From assembly GCA_035547425.1 (NCBI GenBank), contig DASZUU010000055.1, positions 1-64,000 of the forward strand: a stretch of DNA of 64,000 nt. Direction: 5' to 3'. Every line of letters starts with the position of its first letter. Within the stretch, counting starts at the first letter, position 1. The position numbers and the translations under genes are program-made. Below, piece after piece: positions 54,179 through 61,899 of the stretch. The stretch comes from Alloacidobacterium sp035547425. Its GTDB lineage: Bacteria; Acidobacteriota; Terriglobia; Terriglobales; Acidobacteriaceae. The notes under the pieces were generated by a model. The model was not told the DNA's origin. It saw nothing but the letters and a program-made list of their open reading frames with translations, and searched no databases.

Positions 54179-55249
54179 TCAGCGAATGAGGCTGGCCGCG
54201 AGGTTTGCAATTTGCGCAGCGGCGTCGGGATGGGCGAGCTTGCGGGCGCGCTCGCCCATGGATTGCAGCTCGCTGCGATTCTCAAGCATGGTTGTCAGGG
54301 CTGAGAGCAGGCGATCCGGGGTCATCTCGGATTCGAGTAGCAGGCGCGCGGCACCGGCGGAGGCCATGACCTCGGCGTTCTTGCGCTGATGATCGTCGGC
54401 GGCTCCGGGAAAAGGGATCAGCAATGCGGGTTTTCCGGCGGCCATCTCTTCGGCAACGGTGCTGGCTCCGCTGCGGGAGAGGATGAGATCGGCGGACTGG
54501 AAGCGCTGCGCCATGTCGTCGAGAAACGCGCTTACCTGCCAGCGGGAGGGATCGGCTCCACTGGCCGCGTACTCCGCCTGCGTGGTTTCCGCATGACGGG
54601 CTCCGGCCTGGTGCAGGATGGTGAGGCCGGGAATTGACTGGAGCAATTGCGCGACGATCTTCGGCATGGTCTGGTTCAATACGCGCGCGCCCTGGCTTCC
54701 GCCGAAGATCAGCAAATGAGGGGCGGCATTGGCGGGGCGGGGCTGTAGATGGAAGAATTCCGAGCGCACTGGGATGCCAGTGACTTGGGCGTTGTGGAAG
54801 TATTGCAGCGCAGGCGCGAAATTTACAGCCGCAGCGGAAACGTGCTTTCCTACCAGCCGATTTGCGAGGCCGGGGAATGCGTTCGGCTCGACTGCGAGCG
54901 TGGGGATGCGCGAGAGGATGGCGCTCATCATGGCCGGGCCGGAGGCATAGCCGCCAACTCCGATGACGACATCGGGGCGAAATTGTTTCAGCAGCGCGCG
55001 GCAGTGGAGGACGCTGAGGGGCAGATCGAGCGTGGTTCGCAGGCGCGTGAGGAGGCTTACGTTTTTGAGTTGTCCTACTTTGATCAGCTCCAGCTTGTGC
55101 CCGGCTTGCGGCACCAAGCGGGATTCGAGCCCGCGGGCGGTGCCGACGAAGAGCAGCTCAGCCTGAAACTGCTGCTGGAGCGCGGCGGCGATGGCCAGCG
55201 CGGGCATAATGTGGCCGCCAGTGCCGCCACCGGCAATCAATACACGCAC
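54179..55249 (-). CDS. murG: UDP-GlcNAc:lipid I transferase MurG
   Basis: This is a 356-residue peripheral-membrane GT-B glycosyltransferase that converts lipid I to lipid II. Motifs are GGTGGHIMPALAIA at the N-terminus, GVGGYASGPAM, VEPNAFPGLANR, FGGSQGARVLN and the nucleotide-binding SRSGASTVAEEMAAG. Length is normal. It is the last gene of the peptidoglycan block, 3 bp behind ftsW, and is followed directly by the nucleotide-sugar cassette instead of the usual murC. Confidence 0.95.
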   Translation of the reverse strand: MRVLIAGGGTGGHIMPALAIAAALQQQFQAELLFVGTARGLESRLVPQAGHKLELIKVGQLKNVSLLTRLRTTLDLPLSVLHCRALLKQFRPDVVIGVGGYASGPAMMSAILSRIPTLAVEPNAFPGLANRLVGKHVSAAAVNFAPALQYFHNAQVTGIPVRSEFFHLQPRPANAAPHLLIFGGSQGARVLNQTMPKIVAQLLQSIPGLTILHQAGARHAETTQAEYAASGADPSRWQVSAFLDDMAQRFQSADLILSRSGASTVAEEMAAGKPALLIPFPGAADDHQRKNAEVMASAGAARLLLESEMTPDRLLSALTTMLENRSELQSMGERARKLAHPDAAAQIANLAASLIR

Positions 55250-55252
55250 GCG

Positions 55253-56344
55253 TTATTCAATCTCCCGGGTAATATTGAGCAGCACGCCGATGAGGGCGAG
55301 CATGATAAAGAGCGATGTTCCGCCATAGGAGATAAAGGGCAGAGTGATGCCCTTGGTGGGAACCAGTGCCAGCACCACGCTGATGTTGAAGAAGGCCTGG
55401 ATCAGGATGGTTGCCGTAATGCCGAAGGCGAGGAAGCGCGCGAACGGGTCTTTCGACAAGAGGGCAGCGCGCATGCCGCGATAGCCGAGAATGATGAACA
55501 GGGTGACGACGATGAGCGCGCCGAGGAGGCCCAGTTCTTCCGAGATGTTGGCGAAGATATAGTCAGTGTGCGGCTCGGGAAGATAGAAGAGCTTTTGCCG
55601 GCCTTCCATGTAGCCGAGGCCATGCAGGCCGCCCGTGCCTACGGCAATCAGCGACTGGATGATGTGGAAGCCTTTGCCTAGCGGGTCGGATTCGGGATTG
55701 ATGAAGGCCAGCATGCGGTCGCGGCGCCACTTGACGCGAAAGAGCATGAGATACAGCACGGGAATGGCGGCGAGAGCGGCGTAGCCGAGATACTTTATCT
55801 CCATGCCGGCAAGATAGAGCATGAGAGCGGTTACGCCTGCGCATACGAGAGCTGTGCCCAGATCCGGCTCTTTCAAAATGAGCACGATGAATACGAGGCT
55901 GGGCAGCGCGGCGGGAAGAATGGTGCCGCGCCAGTCGTCGATGGACTGCATGCGGTTCTGCAGGAACCATGCGAGAAAGAGCACGAGCGCGGGCTTGGCT
56001 AATTCTGAGGGCTGGAAGGAAAATATGCCGAAGCGAATCCAGCGGTGCGTGTTGTGCGAGTCGCGCATGAGGAAGGCCGCGAGCAGGCACAGAACCGTAA
56101 TGGCCACGGCGGGAAACACTACATTGGGTCGGTTGTACTTGCGGTAGTCGATCTGCATGAGCAGCGTCATTACAGCCAGACCTGCCGCGGCGAAGAGCGC
56201 CTGGCGAACGACAAAGCTGTACGGCGAGCCGAAGCGCTCCTTGGCCATGACGGCTGAAGCGCTGAAGACCATCGCTAATCCGATGACGACAAGGATCAGT
56301 GTTACGCAGAACAGCAGCTTGTCGACGCCTACACGTTTTGCCAT
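55253..56344 (-). CDS. ftsW: Septal peptidoglycan polymerase FtsW (SEDS family)
   Basis: This is a 363-residue protein with about ten membrane helices. SEDS signatures are visible: FQPSELAKPALVLFLAWFL, IKYLGYAALAAIPVLYL and the C-terminal FISYGGTSLFIMLALIGVLLNI (quoted in part). With FtsI it polymerises septal lipid II. It overlaps the 3' end of murD by 16 bp and is 3 bp before murG, so translation is tightly coupled. RodA is the alternative but the location in dcw supports FtsW. Confidence 0.93.
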   Translation of the reverse strand: MAKRVGVDKLLFCVTLILVVIGLAMVFSASAVMAKERFGSPYSFVVRQALFAAAGLAVMTLLMQIDYRKYNRPNVVFPAVAITVLCLLAAFLMRDSHNTHRWIRFGIFSFQPSELAKPALVLFLAWFLQNRMQSIDDWRGTILPAALPSLVFIVLILKEPDLGTALVCAGVTALMLYLAGMEIKYLGYAALAAIPVLYLMLFRVKWRRDRMLAFINPESDPLGKGFHIIQSLIAVGTGGLHGLGYMEGRQKLFYLPEPHTDYIFANISEELGLLGALIVVTLFIILGYRGMRAALLSKDPFARFLAFGITATILIQAFFNISVVLALVPTKGITLPFISYGGTSLFIMLALIGVLLNITREIE

Positions 56345-57702
56345 ACACCCTGTTTCGCATAGACAAGCTCTTTGAAGACTTGTCCGCGATGTTCATAGTT
56401 TTCGAACTGGTCGAAGCTGGAGCAAGCGGGTGCCAGCAGAACAATCTCGCCCGGCTGCGCGGCTTCCGATGCTTTGGCTACGGCCTGGTCGAGCGTTCCG
56501 GCACTGACTACCGGGACTGCTCCATAGATGTGTGTTTCGATTTTTTCAGCCGCGGCGCCGATGGTGTAAACCGTTTTGACGCGGTCTTCGAGCAGCGAAC
56601 GGAGCTGGCGGTAGTCGGAGTTTTTGTCCTTGCCGCCGAGAATCAGATGAATGCCGCCGGGAAAGGCGGCGATGGCTTTGGCTGCGGCATCGACGTTGGT
56701 GGCCTTGGAGTCGTTGTAGTAATCGACGCCATGGATTTCGGCTACGAACTCCAGACGATGTTCGACGGCTTTGAAAGCGGCTACGGCTTTGCGGATGGCT
56801 TCGGGCGCGACCCCGGCGAGCCGGGCGGCGCAAACGGCGGCCAGCACGTTTTCGACGTTATGCGCGCCTTTGAGAGGAATCTCGTCGATGCGAAGAATAA
56901 ATTCGGGCGCGGCCTGTTCGGATGCGCGGAAGACGATGGCGCCTTCATGGACGAAAGCACCCTGGCGCACGACGCGCTTTGCGCTGAACCAGAAGATGCG
57001 CGAGCTGGCCCGCGCGGCCATGCGCGAGGTGACATCGTCATCGGCGTTCAACACCAATGCGTCTTCGGCTGTCTGGTTGGCGAAGATGCGCTCCTTGGCG
57101 GCGGTGTAATTCTCAAAGGTGCCGTGGCGGTCGAGGTGGTCGGGAGTCACGTTCAGGACAACGGCAATCTGGGGGCGGAAGCGCTCGGTTGTTTCCAGCT
57201 GAAAACTCGAGAGTTCGAGCACGGACCAGCCATCGTCGCGGCTTTCGTCAACCAATGCAATGACCGGCACGCCGATATTACCGCCGACCTGCACGGGCAG
57301 GCCGCCGGCTTCGAGGATGGCGCCGCAGAGCGAGGTGGTGGTGGTTTTGCCGTTCGAGCCGGTGATGCCTAACGTTTTGCCTTTCAGGTACTCGACGGCC
57401 AGCTCCAGTTCGCCAATGATGGGCAGGCCGAAGCTTTTTACCTGCGCCAGCTCCGGGGTATCGAGCGGAACTCCAGGGCTGACGACGATCAGATCCTGGC
57501 GGCGGAAGGTGAGCAGGCCGTGGCCGCCTGCTTCGACGGCGATACCTTCTTCGAGCAGGGCGGGGATATCTTTACCGAGCTGTTCGGCGCTGCGAATGTC
57601 TGAAACGGTAACCTGTGCGCCACGACGACGCAGAAAGAGCGCCGCGGCCATGCCGGACCTGCCCAGCCCGACTACCAGAATCTTTTTTCCTTTGAGTTCC
57701 AT
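56329..57702 (-). CDS. murD: UDP-MurNAc-L-alanine:D-glutamate ligase
   Basis: This is a ~457-residue cytoplasmic Mur ligase. Features are the N-terminal UDP-binding Rossmann domain (KILVVGLGRSGMAAALF), the ATP loop GSNGKTTTTSL, and the central-domain lysine region NVTPDHLDRHGTFENY, with C-terminal NDSKATNVDAAAKA. It adds D-Glu to UDP-MurNAc-L-Ala. The start MELKGKK at 57702 fits the family better than the GTG at 57738. The gene sits between mraY and ftsW as in most dcw clusters. Confidence 0.95.
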   Translation of the reverse strand: MELKGKKILVVGLGRSGMAAALFLRRRGAQVTVSDIRSAEQLGKDIPALLEEGIAVEAGGHGLLTFRRQDLIVVSPGVPLDTPELAQVKSFGLPIIGELELAVEYLKGKTLGITGSNGKTTTTSLCGAILEAGGLPVQVGGNIGVPVIALVDESRDDGWSVLELSSFQLETTERFRPQIAVVLNVTPDHLDRHGTFENYTAAKERIFANQTAEDALVLNADDDVTSRMAARASSRIFWFSAKRVVRQGAFVHEGAIVFRASEQAAPEFILRIDEIPLKGAHNVENVLAAVCAARLAGVAPEAIRKAVAAFKAVEHRLEFVAEIHGVDYYNDSKATNVDAAAKAIAAFPGGIHLILGGKDKNSDYRQLRSLLEDRVKTVYTIGAAAEKIETHIYGAVPVVSAGTLDQAVAKASEAAQPGEIVLLAPACSSFDQFENYEHRGQVFKELVYAKQGVWQNV

Positions 57703-57752
57703 GATTCGATTTTCCGGCCCGAATAGCCATTCTGTCACGCGCGAGGCGAAAT

Positions 57753-58886
57753 TTAACGAAGCTTCAGCGTGGTGAGTGCTAAGAGTGCAAACACCAGCGC
57801 CCCAATCCAGAAACGGGCGATCACTTTCGATTCTGACCAGCCCATCAGCTCAAAGTGGTGATGGAGCGGCGCCATCTTGAAAATGCGCTTTTTGCGAAGC
57901 TTATAACTGCCCACCTGCAGGATGACGGATAAGGCTTCAAGCACGAAGATGCCGCCGATAAAGGGCAGCAACAGCTCCTGCTTGATGGCTACGGCCACGG
58001 TTCCGATGGCGCCGCCGAGCGCCAGCGAGCCGACATCGCCCATAAAGACCTCGGCAGGATGCGCGTTGTACCAGAGAAAGCCGATGCTTGCCCCGACCAT
58101 GGCTCCGCAGAAGACGGACAGCTCACCGACCAGGGGCATGCGCTGCAGCTCAAGATAGTCGGAGAAGACAACGTGGCCGCTGACATAGGTCAGCACTGTG
58201 AGCGCGCCCGCAGCGATGATGGTGCAGCCGATGGCGAGGCCGTCCAAACCGTCGGTGAGGTTGACGGCATTGCTGGAAAAAACGATGACCAGCACGGTGA
58301 AGATGATGAACGGCAGAAAAGCGAGCAGACCGAAGTGCGGAATATGCCGCAGCGCATGGATGGCAAAGTCAGGCTGCAGGCGCTTGATGAAGGGCACCAT
58401 CAGCTTAGTGGAGTAGATTCCCTGCAGGTGCATTGCTACCAGAGAGATTGCAATCAGCGTGCTGGCGATGATCTGAAAGCCCATCTTGGCGCGTGCGGTG
58501 AGGCCAAGGTTGCGGCGCTTGACTACCTTAATGTAGTCGTCGGCAAAGCCAATCGCTCCGAAAGCGACGAGCGACCCCATGACGACCCAGACGAAGGGGT
58601 TGGAGAGATCGGCCCACAACAAAGTAGGCAGCAAGATGGCGATGCAGATGAGCACGCCGCCCATGGTAGGCGTGCCGGCCTTCTTTTGATGGTCTTTCGG
58701 CCCTTCTTCGCGAATGTATTGGCCAATCTGGAATTCGCGCAGCTTTTCGATGACATATGGGCCGATGATGAGCGCGATGAGCAGCGCTGTGAGCGATGCA
58801 AAGGCGGTGCGAAACGTCAGATACCGGAAGATGCGGAATGGTCTGAAGTAGGGGAAAAGTTTCTGATACAGAAGCCAGTAGAGCAA
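57753..58886 (-). CDS. mraY: Phospho-N-acetylmuramoyl-pentapeptide transferase
   Basis: This is a 377-residue integral membrane enzyme that transfers phospho-MurNAc-pentapeptide to undecaprenyl phosphate (lipid I). Conserved features are PTMGGVLICIA, FADDYIKV with the Asp pair, NAVNLTDGLDGLA and the cytoplasmic APLHHHFELMGW with the three His. Length and ten-helix topology fit. It lies 97 bp after murF and 50 bp before murD. Confidence 0.95.
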   Translation of the reverse strand: MLYWLLYQKLFPYFRPFRIFRYLTFRTAFASLTALLIALIIGPYVIEKLREFQIGQYIREEGPKDHQKKAGTPTMGGVLICIAILLPTLLWADLSNPFVWVVMGSLVAFGAIGFADDYIKVVKRRNLGLTARAKMGFQIIASTLIAISLVAMHLQGIYSTKLMVPFIKRLQPDFAIHALRHIPHFGLLAFLPFIIFTVLVIVFSSNAVNLTDGLDGLAIGCTIIAAGALTVLTYVSGHVVFSDYLELQRMPLVGELSVFCGAMVGASIGFLWYNAHPAEVFMGDVGSLALGGAIGTVAVAIKQELLLPFIGGIFVLEALSVILQVGSYKLRKKRIFKMAPLHHHFELMGWSESKVIARFWIGALVFALLALTTLKLR

Positions 58887-58983
58887 ATACTTCCTCCGGC
58901 AAAATTGCGGTGTTCTTGGTACATCTTACAGTCTGAGCTTGCTACCGGCTTCCACATTCCGGCATTCCGCATACGGGATGAAA

Positions 58984-60369
58984 CTACTTTTCCAACTCCT
59001 CCAAGGCACGTTCCAGGCGCACTCCACGCGATGCCTTGAGCAGAACAACATCCTTTTCCCGCAGATTTCGCTTGAGCCATGCACCGGCCAGTTCCGGAGT
59101 TTCGATGAAGATCGCCTCGGTTCCTTGCTGTTGCGCCGCTTCTACGATGGAGGCGGCATTGCCACGCACGCCCAGAATGATATCTACGCCCGCAGATGCG
59201 GCGACTTCGCCACAGCTCTTGTGCAATGCGACGGCTTCGCGGCCCAGTTCCAGCATTTCACCGGCGATAAGGATGTGCCGGTGTCCGGGCATCGACATGA
59301 GGGTGTGAATCATGGCTTTGAGCGCTTCGGGATTGGAGTTGTAGCAATCGTTGATGATGGTGGCTCCGCGCAGTTGGAGCGTCTGGCCGCGCTTGTCGCC
59401 CGGCTCCAACGAGGCCAGAGCTGCGGCGCCATCTTCGAGGGAAATGCCTGCTTCGAGTCCAACGGCAAGGGCTGCCAAGGCATTGGCAACATTGTGCTGC
59501 CCCAGTAATTGCAGATAGATCATACCTTCGCGCGCGCCGTGGCGGACTTTGATGCGCAGGCCTTCGGCGCCCAGCTCGTCGACTGTCTCAGAGCGCGGAT
59601 CGGCGCATGGGCCTCTGCCGAAGTACACGGTCTTGCCGCGGAAATTGCGGCCAAATTGCGAGACATAGGGATCGTCGCAATTCAGGAAAGCGATGCCGTC
59701 GGCAGGCAGGCTTTCAATCAGCTCATACTTGGCGCGGGCCACGCCTGCTATGCCGTCTGGGAAGTTTTCGGCATGGGCATTGCCTACGTTTGTTACCACG
59801 CCCCAGTTTGGAGCCGCGATGCGCGCCAGCGCCGCGATTTCCCCGGTATTCGACATGCCCATTTCGATGACGGCGATTTCGTGCTCCGGCTCAAGACGAA
59901 GAAGCTGCAGAGGCAGGCCGAATCCATTATTGAGATTGCCTTGCGACTTGAGCACGTGAAACTTCGTTCCGAGGACAGCGGCGATTGCTTCCTTCGTGGT
60001 TGTTTTTCCGGCGCTGCCGGTGACGCCGACGACGCGTTTGCCCCAGTGCCGCCGCACGGCGGCTGCCAGCGTCTGCAAGGCAATCAACGGTTCATCGACG
60101 ACAATCAATGGGTGCTGCCGCGCTGTTTCCGGTAGCTCAAGCACCTTGCCCGTGGCAACAACGACGGCGCTTGCGCCGCGCTGCAAGGCGGCGACGACGA
60201 AATCGTGCCCGTCGAAGCGGTCGCCGCGCACGGCAAAAAAGAGATCGCCAGACTGCAGAGTTCGCGAGTCGATGGAGTAGCCCGTGGCTGTTTGCGCATG
60301 GCTGTCCTGCCGGGGCACGTGGAGCGATCCGCTCACCCAACGGGCAATTTGATCGAGAGCCAGCTTCAT
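58984..60369 (-). CDS. murF: UDP-MurNAc-tripeptide:D-Ala-D-Ala ligase
   Basis: This is a 461-residue Mur ligase. It has an N-terminal UDP-binding domain (YSIDSRTLQSGDLFFAVRGD), the ATP loop GSAGKTTTKEAI, the EMGMSNTGEI segment, and a C-terminal NDCYNSNPEALKAMI. It adds D-Ala-D-Ala, completing the pentapeptide precursor. It overlaps murE by 4 bp. Confidence 0.95.
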   Translation of the reverse strand: MKLALDQIARWVSGSLHVPRQDSHAQTATGYSIDSRTLQSGDLFFAVRGDRFDGHDFVVAALQRGASAVVVATGKVLELPETARQHPLIVVDEPLIALQTLAAAVRRHWGKRVVGVTGSAGKTTTKEAIAAVLGTKFHVLKSQGNLNNGFGLPLQLLRLEPEHEIAVIEMGMSNTGEIAALARIAAPNWGVVTNVGNAHAENFPDGIAGVARAKYELIESLPADGIAFLNCDDPYVSQFGRNFRGKTVYFGRGPCADPRSETVDELGAEGLRIKVRHGAREGMIYLQLLGQHNVANALAALAVGLEAGISLEDGAAALASLEPGDKRGQTLQLRGATIINDCYNSNPEALKAMIHTLMSMPGHRHILIAGEMLELGREAVALHKSCGEVAASAGVDIILGVRGNAASIVEAAQQQGTEAIFIETPELAGAWLKRNLREKDVVLLKASRGVRLERALEELEK

Positions 60370-61877
60370 GGTTTTGCTCCTGTCGATGCCTGCGCCCGAA
60401 TCGCTGTTTCTGCAACGGCTACATCATCAAAGGGAATCACACGGTCTCGCAGAGTCTGCGTCTTTTCATGACCTTTGCCAGCGAGCAGAACTATGTCGTT
60501 CGGCCTTGCTTCCTGAATGGCGAGCTGAATTGCACTGGCGCGATCGGCCTCTACGGTGAAGGCAACATGTGTGCTCTCCAGACCCGGCAATATGTCGCGC
60601 AGAATGGCTTCCGGCTCCTCGCTTCGCGGATTGTCCGAGGTGAGCACGACGAAATCGCTGCCTTCACCGGCAGCGCGGCCCATCAGAGGGCGCTTGGCGC
60701 GATCGCGGTCGCCTCCGCAACCGAAGAGAGTGATAACGCGACCGTTTCCCGGCTTTACAAATTCTCTGGCGAGGGTGATGAGATTGCGCAGGGCGTCGTC
60801 AGTGTGAGCGTAGTCGACTACGACGGTGAAGGACTGTCCTGCATCGACGGTTTGGAAACGGCCAGGCACGCAGAGGAGCGAGGATGCGCCTGAGGCGACC
60901 TGTTCCAGGCTGAGGCCACGCGCAAAGGCGGCGGCGGAAGCGGCGAGCAGGTTATACACATTGACTTTGCCTGTCAGGCGCGTCTTTAAGAGCGCCGTTC
61001 CATGGGGAGTGGCGAGGGTAAAGCGCATTCCCGCGGCGGACATCTGCACGTTTTCGGCGCGAAATTCTCCCGCGTCCATGCCGTACGAAAAAATTTCCGA
61101 ACCGGATTCCCGCGCCTGCGTAATCAGCTTTGTCCCGTAGCCATCATCGGCATTTATTACCGAGACGCGAGGCACAACGCCGTTTGTGCCGTCAAAAAGC
61201 ATTTGCTTTGCCGCGAAATAGTCTTCCATGGTGCCGTGATAGTCGAGGTGGTCGCGGGTGAGATTGGTGAAGATTGCCACATCGAAAGGCATTGACCATG
61301 CGCGACCCTGCTGCAGGGCGTGCGATGAAACTTCCATAACGGCTTCCGTCGCTCCCAGGCACCATCCTCTGGCGAACAGCTCCAGCAGATCACGCGATTC
61401 CGGCGTGGTGTGGGGCGAATCTACAACTACATCGGCGATGTGGTATTCGATTGTGCCGATGAGAACGGTGCGGCGATGGACGCTTTTCAACATCGCATCG
61501 AGCAGAAATGCCGTGGTGGTTTTTCCGTTGGTGCCGGTGACGCCGCTCAGGGTGAGCTTCTGATCCGGGTGCTCAAAAAAATTTCCGGACAGTTCGGCGA
61601 GAGCCTTCCTGCCGTGCGCGATCTCAACCAGCGCAATCTGCGGATATTTTTTCGCCGCATCCTGAAAGGCCATCGCCGAATCGGTAACGATTGCGCCGGC
61701 ACCGCGCTCGACGGCGGCGGAGATATAGCGGTTGCCGTCGGTCGTGCCGCCCTGCATGGCAACAAACAGCGATCCGCTTTTCACTTTGCGCGAGTCGTAT
61801 TCCACTCCGGCGATCTCGACAGACGGACCGGCGCGGCGCACCAGCTCGACTTCGCGCAATACTTCATCGATATGCAT
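60366..61877 (-). CDS. murE: UDP-MurNAc-dipeptide:meso-DAP ligase
   Basis: This is a 503-residue Mur ligase. The N-terminal domain is EYDSRKVKSGSLFVAMQG; the ATP loop is GTNGKTTTAFLL; the carbamylated-lysine region follows EVSSHALQQGR. The substrate-binding motif DNPR (in LTSDNPRSEEP) marks the meso-diaminopimelate-adding type, so the peptidoglycan is of the Gram-negative DAP kind. It lies 22 bp after ftsI and overlaps murF by 4 bp. Confidence 0.95.
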   Translation of the reverse strand: MHIDEVLREVELVRRAGPSVEIAGVEYDSRKVKSGSLFVAMQGGTTDGNRYISAAVERGAGAIVTDSAMAFQDAAKKYPQIALVEIAHGRKALAELSGNFFEHPDQKLTLSGVTGTNGKTTTAFLLDAMLKSVHRRTVLIGTIEYHIADVVVDSPHTTPESRDLLELFARGWCLGATEAVMEVSSHALQQGRAWSMPFDVAIFTNLTRDHLDYHGTMEDYFAAKQMLFDGTNGVVPRVSVINADDGYGTKLITQARESGSEIFSYGMDAGEFRAENVQMSAAGMRFTLATPHGTALLKTRLTGKVNVYNLLAASAAAFARGLSLEQVASGASSLLCVPGRFQTVDAGQSFTVVVDYAHTDDALRNLITLAREFVKPGNGRVITLFGCGGDRDRAKRPLMGRAAGEGSDFVVLTSDNPRSEEPEAILRDILPGLESTHVAFTVEADRASAIQLAIQEARPNDIVLLAGKGHEKTQTLRDRVIPFDDVAVAETAIRAQASTGAKP

Positions 61878-61899
61878 AGGAATTACTTGATTGTATGAC

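Noticed and set aside
56299..57372. 357-residue open frame opposite murD
   Set aside because: Antisense to a certain Mur ligase; Gly/Phe-rich product without motifs.
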